Positions 13,001 to 28,000 of a stretch of 64,000 nt of DNA are shown in pieces. This stretch comes from Ridgeia piscesae (Eukaryota > Annelida > Polychaeta > Sabellida > Siboglinidae). Where the stretch lies: assembly GCA_025642075.2 (NCBI GenBank), contig JAODUO010000055.1:128501-192500 (forward strand), written 5' to 3'. Numbering within the stretch: position 1 is the stretch's first letter; each line of letters opens with the position of its first letter. Position numbers and translations under genes: made by a program. The notes under the pieces are model-generated. The model saw nothing but the letters and a program-made list of their open reading frames with translations. It was not told the DNA's origin and did not search any database.

Positions 13001-16000
13001 CAGTGGTTGACTTTCATGACACAGTGGTGACTCAGTGGTTGACTTACGTGACACAGTGGTTGACTTACATGACTCAGTGGTTGACTTACATGACTCAGTG
13101 GTTAACTTACATGACACAGTGGTTGACTTACGTGACACAGTGGTTAACTTACATGACACAGTGGTTGACTTACGTGACACAGTGGTTAACTTACATGACA
13201 CAGTGGTTAACTTACATGACACAGTGGTTAACTTACATGACACAGTGGTTAACTTACATGACACAGTGGTTAACTTACATGACACAGTGGTTAACTTACA
13301 TGACACAGTGGTTGACTTACGTGACACAGTGGTTAACTTACATGACACAGTGGTTAACTTACATGACACAGTGGTTAACTTACATGACACAGTGGTTGAC
13401 TTACGTGACTCAGTGGTTGACTTACATGACACAGTGGTTAACTTACATGACACAGTGATTGACTTACGTGACACAGTGGTTGACTTACATGACACAGTGG
13501 TTAACTTACATGACTCAGTGGTTAACTTACATGACTCAGTGGTTGATTTACGTGACACGGTGGTTGACTTACGTGACACAGTGGTTAACTTACGTGACAC
13601 AGTGGTTAACTTACATGACTCAGTGGTTGACTTACATGACTCAGTGGTTAACTTACGTGACTCAGTGGTTAACTTACGTGACTCAGTGATTGACTTACAT
13701 GACACAGTGGTTGACTTACGTGACACAGTGGTTGACTTATGTGACACAGTGGCTGACTTATGTGACACAGTGGTTAACTTACGTGACACAGTGGTTGATT
13801 CACGTGACACAGTGGTCGACTTACGTGACATAGTGGTTGATTTATGTGACACAGTGGTTGACTTTCATGCCACAGTGGTGACTCAGTGGTTGACTTACGT
13901 GACTCAGCAGCGGGTGTGTCCTCCACGATGTCGTCTCTGATGGCCGAGCGGATCAACTCATCATATTCCTCAAACTTGTAGCTGATCTGTTCCCGGCATC
14001 TCCTCAGTCTCCTCTCAGCCTGCCAGCCTCTGTCTTCCTCCTCCTCTTCATCTTCTTCCGTCTCCTCAGCCTCTGTTTCCTCGTCTTCCCATTCGTCCTC
14101 TCTCAGCCTCAGCTTGCGTCTGTGCCGCTCCCTCTCGCGATGCTCCCTGCGTCGTTCTCGTCGTTGTTCCTCGCGCCGTGCCCGCCGCTCAGCAATCTTG
14201 TCTTCATCATCAACGTCGTCATCGCACTCGTACGTCTGGTCCTGGATAACAGTCACCCAGGGGTCAAATATTGTCACTCGGGGGTCAACTATTGTCAGTC
14301 AGAGGTCAAACATTGTCACTCGGGGTCAATCATTGTTAGTCAGAAGTCAAACATTGTCACTCAGGGGGGTTTAACATTGTCACTCGGGGGTCAACCATTG
14401 TCAGTCACAGGTCAAACATTGTCACTCAGGGGGTCAACCATTGTCACTCAGGCGTCAATCACTTTCACTCGAGATCAACCAATGTCATTCAGGGGTCACT
14501 TTCACCCTGGGTCCACCAGTCACTTGAGACTCAATTATTGTCAATCGGGGGTCAAACAGGGGTCAGGAACAAAAACATTAAGTTAATCTCTCTCCCAACT
14601 CTTATTCTTTCTAAACTAACATTTAAATACTTTCAAATACATTTATATTTCACCTCAAATCTGCAAACAACTCTGCCAGTCAACTGCTATGATATTAGAG
14701 ACAATGGCTGACAAGCCTTGGTAGCTAACTACAACATCAGTTGTTATTCTTTTTCTGTTTTTGTGCATATCTAAATTAACATAAGGTAAGTGCTGCCAAT
14801 GTGTACTTCCTCCTTGAAAGATTGTTAAGAAAATATTCTTATGCACATTTTTCATTGCAAATTGTAACATATGAACTGTATTATCCACACAGCAAAGTGG
14901 CAAAATTACATACGTATACATGTAGATTCAAAGCAACTTTTCTTTTAATGAGTTAATAATTATGAAGTCAAGTTCATAAGAACACTTACGGTTAAGATGT
15001 TATCGAGACTAATTCCCACAAATGCCAGCCTCTCCTTCCTAGAAACACATAGTAAACACCTCAGAACAAAACCTAGATAAAATAAAACTATTCTAATTTA
15101 ATATCACTGCACCCACAAATAACAAGTCAATAAATAAATTATGAAATAAATACTAAATATTTAAAAAATTATTTAAAATTGGTTAACTCCACAAATTTAC
15201 CCAACATGTAGATAACAATTTCTGCATGTATAATATGTGAACTTATTCAATAAACAAACACCTGCCCTTATGATTCCTATGTAACTGCTGTCCAATTATT
15301 ACAGTTAGTGCACTGTTAGTGAACTGTATCTGATTGTCATAGCTACTCCTCCAGCCACATAGAATTACGGCAGGCAGCACAGTTCTAAAAACAAGCAGTT
15401 TGATATCATCTCATGAATATGTAGAAATGTGATCAAACCTCTTCACAAGTCGGTCGTTCTTCTTGAGCAGTGCGTCCAGAGCTGTCAGTTGTGTCTGCAG
15501 ATGTTCCAGGAGGATGGTCTACAACATCAACACCACATGCCTTGTGTAGACACAGGGGGCAGGTCTTGTATAGCCACAGGGGGCAGGTCTTGTATAGCCA
15601 CAGGGGGCAGGTTTTGTGTAGCCACAGGGGCAGGTCTTGTGTAGCCGCAGGGGGCAGTTCTCGTGTAGCCACAGGGGCAGGTCTTGTGTAGCCACAGGGG
15701 GCAGGTCTTGTGTAGCCACAGGGGGCAGGGCTTGTGTAGCCACAGGGGGTAGGTCTTGTGTAGCCACAGGGGGCAGGTCTTGTGTAGACACAGGGGGCAG
15801 GTCTTGTGTAGCCACAGGGGGCAGGTCTTGTGTAGACACAGGGGGCAGGTCTTGTGTAGCCACAGGGGGCAGGTCTTGTGTAGACACAGGGGCAGGTCTT
15901 GTGTAGCCACAGGGGGCAGGTCTTGTGTAGACACAGGGGCAGGTCTTGTGTAGCCACAGGGGGCAGGTCTTGTGTAGCTACAGGGGGCAGGTCTTGTGTA

Positions 16001-19000
16001 GCCACAGGGGGCAGGTCTTGTATAGACACAGGGGGCAGGTCTTGTGTAGACACAGGGGGCAAGTCTTGTGTAGACACAGGGGGCAGGTCTTGTGTAGCTA
16101 CAGGGGACAGGTCTTGTGTAGCCACAGGGGTCAGGTCTTGTGTAGCCACAGGGGTCAGGTCTTGTGTAGCCACAGGGGCAGGTCTTGTGTAGCCACAGGG
16201 GGCAGGTCTTGTGTAGCCACAGGGGGCAGGTCTTGTGTAGCCACAGGGGGCAGGTCTTGTGTAGCCACAGGGGCAGGTCTTGTGTAGCCACAGGGGGCAG
16301 GTCTTGTGTAGCCACAGGGGGCAGGTCTTGTGTAGCCACAGGGGGCAGGTCTTGTGTAGCCACAGGGGGCAGGTCTTGTGTAGCCACAGGGGGCAGGTCT
16401 TGTGTAGCCACAGGGGGCAGGTCTTGTGTAGCCACAGGGGGCAGGTCTTGTGTAGCCACAGGGGTCAGGTCTTGTGTAGCCACAGGGGGCAGGTCTTGTG
16501 TAGCCACAGGGGCAGGTCTTGTGTAGCCACAGGGGCAGGTCTTGTGTAGCCACAGGGGTAGGTCTTGTGTAGCCACAGGGGGCAGGTCTTGTGTAGCCAC
16601 AGGGGGGCAGGTCTTGTGTAGCCACAGGGGGCAGGTCTTGTGTAGCCACAGGGGGCAGGTCTTGTGTAGCCACAGGGGCAGGTCTTGTGTAGCCACAGGG
16701 GGCAGGTCTTGTGTAGCCACAGGGGGCAGGTCTTGTGTAGCCACAGGGGGCAGGTCTTGTGTAGCCACAGGGGCAGGTCTTGTGTAGCCACAGGGGTCAG
16801 GTCTTGTGTAGCCACAGGGGGCAGGTCTTGTGTAGCCACAGGGGGCAGGTCTTGTGTAGCCACAGGGGGCAGGTCTTGTTAGCCACAGGGGCAGGTCTTG
16901 TGTAGCCACAGGGGCAGGCTTGTGTAGCCACAGGGGGCAGGTCTTGTGTAGCCACAGGGGTAGGTCTTGTGTAGCCACAGGGGCAGGTCTTGTGTAGCCA
17001 CAGGGGGCAGGTCTTGTGTAGCCACAGGGGGCAGGTCTTGTGTAGCCACAGGGAGCAGGCTTGTGTAGCCACAGGGGGCAGGTCTTGTGTAGCCACAGGG
17101 GGCAGGTCTTGTGTAGCCACAGGGGGCAGGTCTTGTGTAGCCACAGGGGGCAGGTCTTGTGTAGCCACAGGGGTCAGGTCTTGTGTAGCCACAGGGGGCA
17201 GGTCTTGTGTAGCCACAGGGGCAGGTCTTGTGTAGCCACAGGGGGCAGGTCTTGTGTAGCCACAGGGGCAGGTCTTGTGTAGCCACAGGGGGTAGGTCTT
17301 GTGTAGCCACAGGGGGCAGGGCTTGTGTAGCTACAGGGGCAGGTCTTGTGTAGCCACAGGGGCAGGTCTTGTGTAGCCACAGGGGTAGGTCTTGTGTAGC
17401 CACACGGGGCAGGTCTTGTGTAGCCACAGGGGTCAGGTCTTGTGAAGCCACAGGGGGCACGTCTTGTGTAGCCACAGGGGGCAGATTTTGTGTAGCCACA
17501 GGGGTCAGATCTTGTGTAGCCACAGGGGGCAGGTCTTGTGTAGCCACAGGGGGCAGGGCTTCTGTAGCCATAGGGGGCAGGTATTGTGTAGCCACAAGTT
17601 GCATGGCTTGTGTAGCCACACGGGGTAGGTCTTGTGTAGCCACAGGGGGCAGGTCTTGTGTAGCCACAGGGGGCAGGTCTTGTGTAGCCACAGGGGGCAG
17701 GGCTTGTCTAGCCACAGGGAGCAGGCCTTGTGTAGCCACATGGGGCAGGCATTGTGTAGCCACAGGGGGCAGGCATTGTGTAGCCACAGGGGTAGGTCTT
17801 GTGTAGCCACAGGGGTAGGTCTTATGTAGCCACAGGGGGCAGGTCTTGTGTAGCCACAGGGGGCAGGGCTTGTGTAGCCACAGGGAGCAGGCCCTGTGTA
17901 GCCACAGGGGGCAGGCATTGTGTAGCCACAGGGGGCAGGTCTTGTGTAGCCACAGGGGTAGGTCTTATGTAGCCACAGGGGGCAGGTCTTGTGTAGCCAC
18001 GGGGGTAGGTCTTATGTAGCCACAGGGGGCAGGCATTGTGTAGCCACAGGGGTAGGTCTTATGTAGCCACAGGGGGCAGGTCTTGTGTAGCCACGGGGGC
18101 AGACTGAGAGAGGGGAAGAGTGAAGGTTAGAGGGAAAGGTAGGGAGGAGATATATGATAGAAGGGAGACGGGGGGTGAGAGAGAGAAGAAACTATAACTT
18201 AAGAAGACACACCCAACAGTCTATAATTATCTAGCAAGTGTAAAAGTATTTGTTTGAGTAAAATTAATAAGTAATACATAAGCTGTGCTAAAATAACGAA
18301 CCTTCAGTTTGCTCTCAGAAACACTTACATTGTCACAACAGTGAAGATATTTGAGCAGTGTTTTAAGTGCTCTCCCATTTTTTTCTTTGTACCTGGTATG
18401 GTAAGTGTTAGGTCATCCTATGATCTTACTCCATAATGGATGCTTCCTGGAGTCAGCATTTTCTAAATATATTCCTCACTGCTTCTGATGTCAATGGCCC
18501 GAGTCTGTGATCCAGTTTAAACTGCTCAGACACAGTATTATTGGAACAAGTATACTGTCACTTTGACTGGGACCAGAGAAGACGAAATGTCAATCCACCA
18601 CGACTTCACTCTAACAAAAGCAAGTTATATTACAATCAGTCAAGTTACCCTCTGTTGGTCCGTAGTTAGGAGACTGTCAGAGTTTCTGTAGAATGCCTGC
18701 TCTGTGGAGACTGACGCAGGAGCACAGGAAATTCACATTCTGATGACAGCAAAGTTGCTTTACAACAGTTTGCGTAGTTATTTTTGAGAAGGGTGACAGA
18801 AGGTGTGACAGAAGGTGTGACAGAAGGTGTGACAGAAGGGGTGACAGAGAATGTCAATATTTGTGTAGACTTGTTCAGTATCAACTGACACGTGGCCAGA
18901 AGTGGCGGTCTGTCCCCACCTGTGTGTCTGTCCAGGCACTGAGGGTCATGTGGTGGACTCACCTGTTCACACTTGGGACAGAACCAGTCTCCATCAGGGA

Positions 19001-22000
19001 TGAGCATGAGGGGCGGCCGTAGACACGCCGTGTGGTAGCCTACGTCACACTGGTCACACAGCAGTATCTGTCAACACAAGCCTACGTCACACAACAGTAT
19101 TTGTCAATATGGCCCTATCTCAGACAGCAGTATCTCTCAACTCAAGCCTACGTCACACAGGTCGTGCAGCAGTACTTGTCAACTCAAGCCTACACCACAC
19201 AGGTCATGCAGCAGTACTTGTCAACTCAAGCCTACATCACACAGGTCGTGCAGCAGTACTTGTCAACTCAAGCCTACATCACACAGGTCATGCAGCAGTA
19301 CTTGTCAACACAAGCCTACATCACACAGGTCGTGCAGCAGTACTTGTCAACACAAGCCTACATCACACAGGTCGTGCAGCAGTACTTGTCAACTCAAGCC
19401 TACATCACACAGGTCGTGCAGCAGTACTTGTCAACACAAGCCTACATCACACAGGTCGTGCAGCAGTACTTGTCAACACAAGCCTACATCACACAGGTCG
19501 TGCAGCAGTACTTGTCAACACAAGCCTACATCACACAGGTCGTGCAGCAGTACTTGTCAACACAAGCCTACATCACACAGGTCGTGCAGCAGTACTTGTC
19601 AACACAAGCCTACATCACACAGTGCACAAGTGACACAGACTTGATATTGAAAGTTTCTTAATAAGTCCAATTTGGAAATATTACCTGACAAAACATATAA
19701 ACACAATAAATAATGTACAGCATTTTAATCCAATTAAATTGTTAAGTGTTTATTGGTTTTCTTGTTTAAAGTTAATCAGTTTGTTTACACCCGTCTTCTG
19801 CTGTATCCAATTACTTATATAGATAATAAATACAACTTTCAATGTTAGAAAACAAAGCACAACATTTAGTGCACTGCAAGGACTTGGAGTACATTCCATT
19901 ATTATAAGACAGACTTGGAGTACATTCCATTATTATAAGAGAGACTTGGAGTACAGTCCATTATCATAAGGCGGACTTGAAATACATTCAATCATAATGA
20001 GAGGAACTTGGTGTATGTTCCATTACAACGAGAGGACTTGGAGTACATTCCATCATAATGAGATGGACTTGGAGTAAATACCATTACAATGAGAGGAACA
20101 TCAAGTGCATTCCGTTACACTCACTGTGACTCAGAGTGCAGCCAACTTCCATATAATGCATACGGGGTGAGCCAGGGATATGTTCACTACCCCTAGGTTG
20201 TGAGGGTGGTGTATTTTAGATACTAACCAGTTCTGGGTGAGAAGCTTTGCCACAGCGAGTACAGTTGGTCTCATCCAAGTCCTCCACACCTTTCTCTAGA
20301 AACACACACCACAGGCACTGAACACACAAACACACAACACAGGCACTGAACACACAAACACACAACACAGGCACTGAACAAACAAACACACAACACAGGC
20401 ACTGAACACACAAACACACAACACAGGCACTGAACACACAAACACACAACACAGGCACTGAACACACAAACACACAACACAGGCACTGAACACACAAACA
20501 CACAACACAGGCACTGAACACACAACATACACACAACACAGGCACTGAACACACAACATACACACAGCAGAGGCACTGAACACACAAACACACAACACAG
20601 GCTCTGAACACACAAACACACAGCAGAGGCTCTGAACACACAAACACACAACACAGGCACGGAATACACAAACACACAAACACACAGCAGAGGCACTGAA
20701 CACACAAACACACAACACAGGCTCTGAACACACAAACACACAGCAGAGGCACTGAACACACAAACACACAGCAGAGGCTCTGAACACACAAACACACAAC
20801 AGAGGCACTGAACACACAAACACACAACACAGGCACTGAACACACAAACACACAGCAGAGGCACTGAACACACAAACACACAACACAGGCACTGAACACA
20901 AACACACAACACAGGCACTGAACACACAAACACACAACACAGGCACTGAACACACAAACACACAGCAGAGGCACTGAACACACAAACACACAACACAGGC
21001 ACTGAACACACAAACACACAACACAGGCACTGAACACATAAACACACAGCAGAGGCACTGAACACACAAACACACAACACAGGCACTGAACACAAACACA
21101 CAACACAGGCACTGAATACACAAACACACAACACAGGCACTGAACACAAACACACAGCAGAGGCACTGAACACACAAACACACAACACAGGCACTGAACA
21201 CACAAACACACAACACAGGCACTGAACACACAAACACACAGCAGAGGCACTGAACACACAAACACACAGCAGAGGCACTGAACACACAAACACACAACAC
21301 AGGCACTGAACACATAAACACACAGCAGAGGCACTGAACACACAAACACACAACACAGGCACTGAACACAAACACACAACACAGGCACTGAATACACAAA
21401 CACACAACACAGGCACTGAACACAAACACACAGCAGAGGCACTGAACACACAAACACACAACACAGGCACTGAACACACAAACACACAACACAGGCACTG
21501 AACACACAAACACACAGCAGAGGCACTGAACACACAAACACACAGCAGAGGCACTGAATACATAAACACACAACACAGGCACTGAACACACAAACACACA
21601 ACACAGGCACTGAACACACAAACACACAACACAGGCACTGAACACACAAACACACAACACAGGAACTGAACACACAAACACACAACACAGGCACTGAATA
21701 CACAAACACACAGCAGAGGCACTGAACACACAAACACACAACACAGGCACTGAACACACAAACACACAGCAGAGGCACTGAACACAAACACACAACACAG
21801 GCACTGAACACATAAACACACAACACAGGAACTGAACACACAACATACACACAACACAGGCACTGAACACACAAACACACAACACAGGTACTGAACACAC
21901 AAACACACAGCAGAGGCACTGAACACACAAACACACAACACAGGCACTGAACACAAACACACAGCAGAGGCACTGAACACACAAACACACAACACAGGCA

Positions 22001-25000
22001 CTGAACACACAAACACACAACACAGGCACTGAACACACAAACACACAGCAGAGGCACTGAACACACAAACACACAACACAGGCACTGAACACACAAACAC
22101 ACAGCAGAGGCACTGAACACACAAACACACAGCACAGGTACTGAACACACAAACACACAACACAGGCACTGAACACACAAACACACAACACAGGCACTGA
22201 ACACACAAACACACAACACAGGTACTGAACACACAACATACACACAACACAGGTACTGAACACACAAACACACAACACAGGCACTGAACACAAACACACA
22301 GCAGAGGCACTGAACACACAAACACACAACACAGGCACTGAACACATAAACACACAACACAGGCACTGAACACATAAACACACAACACAGGCACTGAACA
22401 CACAAACACACACAACACAGGCACTGAACACACAAACACACAACACAGGCACTGAACACACAAACACACAGCAGAGGCACTGAACACACAAACACACAAC
22501 ACAGGCACTGAACACACAAACACACAACACAGGCACTGAACACATAAACACACAGCAGAGGCACTGAACACACAAACACACAACACAGGCACTGAACACA
22601 AACACACAACACAGGCACTGAATACACAAACACACAACACAGGCACTGAACACAAACACACAGCAGAGGCACTGAACACACAAACACACAACACAGGCAC
22701 TGAACACACAAACACACAACACAGGCACTGAACACACAAACACACAGCAGAGGCACTGAACACACAAACACACAGCAGAGGCACTGAACACACAAACACA
22801 CAACACAGGCACTGAACACATAAACACACAGCAGAGGCACTGAACACACAAACACACAACACAGGCACTGAACACAAACACACAACACAGGCACTGAATA
22901 CACAAACACACAACACAGGCACTGAACACAAACACACAGCAGAGGCACTGAACACACAAACACACAACACAGGCACTGAACACACAAACACACAACACAG
23001 GCACTGAACACACAAACACACAGCAGAGGCACTGAACACACAAACACACAGCAGAGGCACTGAATACATAAACACACAACACAGGCACTGAACACACAAA
23101 CACACAACACAGGCACTGAACACACAAACACACAACACAGGCACTGAACACACAAACACACAACACAGGAACTGAACACACAAACACACAACACAGGCAC
23201 TGAATACACAAACACACAGCAGAGGCACTGAACACACAAACACACAACACAGGCACTGAACACACAAACACACAGCAGAGGCACTGAACACATAAACACA
23301 CAACACAGGCACTGAACACATAAACACACAACACAGGAACTGAACACACAACATACACACAACACAGGCACTGAACACACAAACACACAACACAGGTACT
23401 GAACACACAAACACACAGCAGAGGCACTGAACACACAAACACACAACACAGGCACTGAACACAAACACACAGCAGAGGCACTGAACACACAAACACACAA
23501 CACAGGCACTGAACACACAAACACACAACACAGGCACTGAACACACAAACACACAGCAGAGGCACTGAACACACAAACACACAACACAGGCACTGAACAC
23601 ACAAACACACAGCAGAGGCACTGAACACACAAACACACAGCACAGGTACTGAACACACAAACACACAACACAGGCACTGAACACACAAACACACAACACA
23701 GGCACTGAACACACAAACACACAACACAGGTACTGAACACACAACATACACACAACACAGGTACTGAACACACAAACACACAGCAGAGGCACTGAACACA
23801 CAAACACACAACACAGGCACTGAACACATAAACACACAACACAGGCACTGAACACATAAACACACAACACAGGCACTGAACACACAAACACACAACACAG
23901 GTACTGAACACACAAACACACAACAGAGGCACTGAACACACAAACACACAGCAGAGGCTCTGAACACACAAACACACAGCACAGGCACTGAACACACAAA
24001 CACACAGCACAGGCACTGAACACACAAACACACAACACAGGTACTGAACACACAAACACACAGCAGAGGAACTGAACACACAACATACACACAACACAGG
24101 TACTGAATACACAAACACACAGCAGAGGCACTGAACACACAAACACACAACACAGGTACTGAACACACAAACACACAACACAGGTACTGAACACACAAAC
24201 ACACAGCAGAGGAACTGAACACACAACATACACACAACACAGGCACTGAACACATAAACACACAACACAGGCACTGAACACACAAACACACAACACAGGT
24301 ACTGAACACACAAACACACAACATAGGCACTGAACACACAAACACACAACACAGGCACTGAACACAAACACACAGCAGAGGCACTGAACACACAAACACA
24401 CAACACAGGCACTGAACACACAACATACACACAACACAGGCACTGAACACATAAACACACAACACAGGCACTGAACACACAAACACACAACACAGGTACT
24501 GAACACACAAACACACAGCAGAGGAACTGAACACACAACATACACACAACACAGGCACTGAACACATAAACACACAACACAGGCACTGAACACACAAACA
24601 CACAACACAGGTACTGAACACACAAACACACAAACACACAACACAGGCACTGAACACAAACACACAGCAGAGGAACTGAACACACAAACACACAACACAG
24701 GCACTGAACACACAAACACACAACATAGGCACTGAACACACAAACACACAACACAGGCACTGAACACAAACACACAGCAGAGGAACTGAACACACAAACA
24801 CACAACACAGGCACTGAACACACAAACACACAACATAGGCACTGAACACACAAACACACAACACAGGCACTGAACACACAAACACACAACATAGGCACTG
24901 AACACACAAACACACAACACAGGCACTGAACACAAACACACAGCAGAGGAACTGAACACACAAACACACAGCAGAGGCACTGAACACACAAACACACAAC

Positions 25001-28000
25001 ACAGGCACTGAACACACAACATACACACAACACAGGTACTGAACACACAAACACACAACACAGGCACTGAACACAAACACACAGCAGAGGCACTGAACAC
25101 ACAAACACACGCACTGAACACACAAACACACAGCAGAGGCACTGAATACACAAACACACAGCAGAGGCACTGAACACACAAACACACAACACAGGTACTG
25201 AACACACAAACACACAACACAGGCACTGAACACACAAACACACAGAAGAGGCACTGAACACACAAACACACAACACAGGCACTGAACACACAAACACACA
25301 GCAGAGGCACTGAACACACAAACACACAACACAGGCACTGAACACACAAACACACAGCAGAGGCACTGAACACACAAACACACAACACAGGCACTGAACA
25401 CACAAACACACAGCAGAGGCACTGAATACACAAACACACAGCAGAGGCACTGAATACACAAACACACAGCAGAGGCACTGAACACACAAACACACAACAC
25501 AGGCACTGAACACACAAACACACAGCAGAGGCACTGAACACACAAACACACAGCAGAGGCACTGAATACACAAACACACAACACAGGCACTGAACACACA
25601 AACACACAGCAGAGGCACTGAACACACAAACACACAGCAGAGGCACTGAATACACAAACACACAGCAGAGGCACTGAACACACAAACACACAGCACAGGC
25701 ACTGAACACACAAACACACAACACAGGCACTGAACACACAAACACACAACACAGGCACTGAACACACAAACACACAGCAGAGGCACTGAATACACAAACA
25801 CACAGCAGAGGAACTGAACACACAAACACACAACACAGGCACTGAACACACAAACACACAACACAGGCACTGAACACACAAACACACAACACAGGCACTG
25901 AACACACAAACACACAGCAGAGGCACTGAACACACAAACACACAACACAGGCACTGAACACACAAACACACAACACAGGCACTGAACACACAAACACACA
26001 GCAGAGGCACTGAACACACAAACACACAGCACAGGCACTGAACACACAAACACACAACACAGGCACTGAACACACAAACACACAACACAGGTACTGAACA
26101 CACAAACACACAGCAGAGGCACTGAACACACAAACACACAGCAGAGGCACTGAACACACAAACACACAACACAGGCACTGAACACACAAACACACAGCAG
26201 AGGCACTGAACACACAAACACACAGCACAGGCACTGAACACACAAACACACAACACAGGCACTGAACACACAAACACACAACACAGGCACAGAACACACA
26301 AACACACAGCAGAGGCACTGAATACACAAACACACAGCAGAGGAACTGAACACACAAACACACAACACAGGCACTGAACACACAAACACACAACACAGGC
26401 ACTGAACACACAACACAGGCACTGAACACACAAACACACAGCAGAGGCACTGAATACACAAACACACAGCAGAGGAACTGAACACACAAACACACAACAC
26501 AGGCACTGAACACACAAACACACAACACAGGCACTGAACACACAAACACACAACACAGGCACTGAACACACAAACACACAGCAGAGGCACTGAATACACA
26601 AACACACAACACAGGCACTGAATACACAAACACACAGCAGAGGCACTGAACACACAAACACACAACACAGGCACTGAACACACAAACACACAGCACAGGC
26701 ACTGAACACACAAACACACAGCAGAGGCACTGAACACACAAACACACAACACAGGCACTGAACACACAAACACACAGCACAGGCACTGAACACACAAACA
26801 CACAGCAGAGGCACTGAACACACAAACACACAGCAGAGGCACTGAACACACAAACACACAACACAGGCACTGAACACACAAACACACAGCAGAGGAACTG
26901 AACACACAAACACACAACACAGGCACTGAATACACAAACACACAGCAGAGGCACTGAACACACAAACACACAGCAGAGGCACTGAATACACAAACACACA
27001 GCAGAGGCACTGAACACACAAACACACAGCAGAGGCACTGAACACACAAACACACAACACAGGCACTGAACACACAAACACACAACACAGGCACTGAACA
27101 CACACACAAACACACAACACAGGCACTGAATACACAAACACACAGCAGAGGCACTGAACACACAAACACACAGCAGAGGCACTGAACACACAAACACACA
27201 ACAGAGGCACTGAACACACAAACACACAACACAGGCACTGAACACACAAACACACAGCACAGGCACTGAACACACAAACACACAGCAGAGGCACTGAACA
27301 CACAAACACACAGCAGAGGCACTGAACACACAAACACACAACACAGGCACTGAACACACAAACACACAGCAGAGGCACTGAACACACAAACACACAGCAC
27401 AGGTACTGAACACACAAACACACAACACAGGCACTGAACACACAAACACACAACACAGGTACTGAACACACAAACACACAGCAGAGGCACTGAACACACA
27501 AACACACAGCAGAGGCACTGAACACACAAACACACAGCAGAGGCACTGAACACACAAACACACAGCACAGGCACTGAACACACAAACACACAACACAGGC
27601 ACTGAACACACAAACACACAGCAGAGGCACTGAACACACAAACACACAACACAGGCACTGAACACACACAAACACACAACACAGGCACTGAACACACAAA
27701 CACACAGCAGAGGCACTGAACACACAAACACACAACACAGGCACTGAACACACAAACACACAACACAGGCACTGAATACACAAACACACAGCAGAGGCAC
27801 TGAACACACAAACACACAGCAGAGGCACTGAATACACAAACACACAGCAGAGGCACTGAACACACAAACACACAGCAGAGGCACTGAACACACAAACACA
27901 CAACAGAGGCACTGAACACACAAACACACAACACAGGCACTGAACACACAAACACACAACACAGGCACTGAATACACAAACACACAGCAGAGGCACTGAA

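Noticed and set aside
12959..13940. Open frames of about 300 codons on both strands (STTVSRK and DTVVNLH periods)
   Set aside because: Products of a 21-bp repeat whose length is a multiple of 3; open on both strands, intronic.
15433..17918. Many overlapping frames with ATQDLPPV / CSHRGQVL periods
   Set aside because: Satellite translation only; same period in all frames, intronic.
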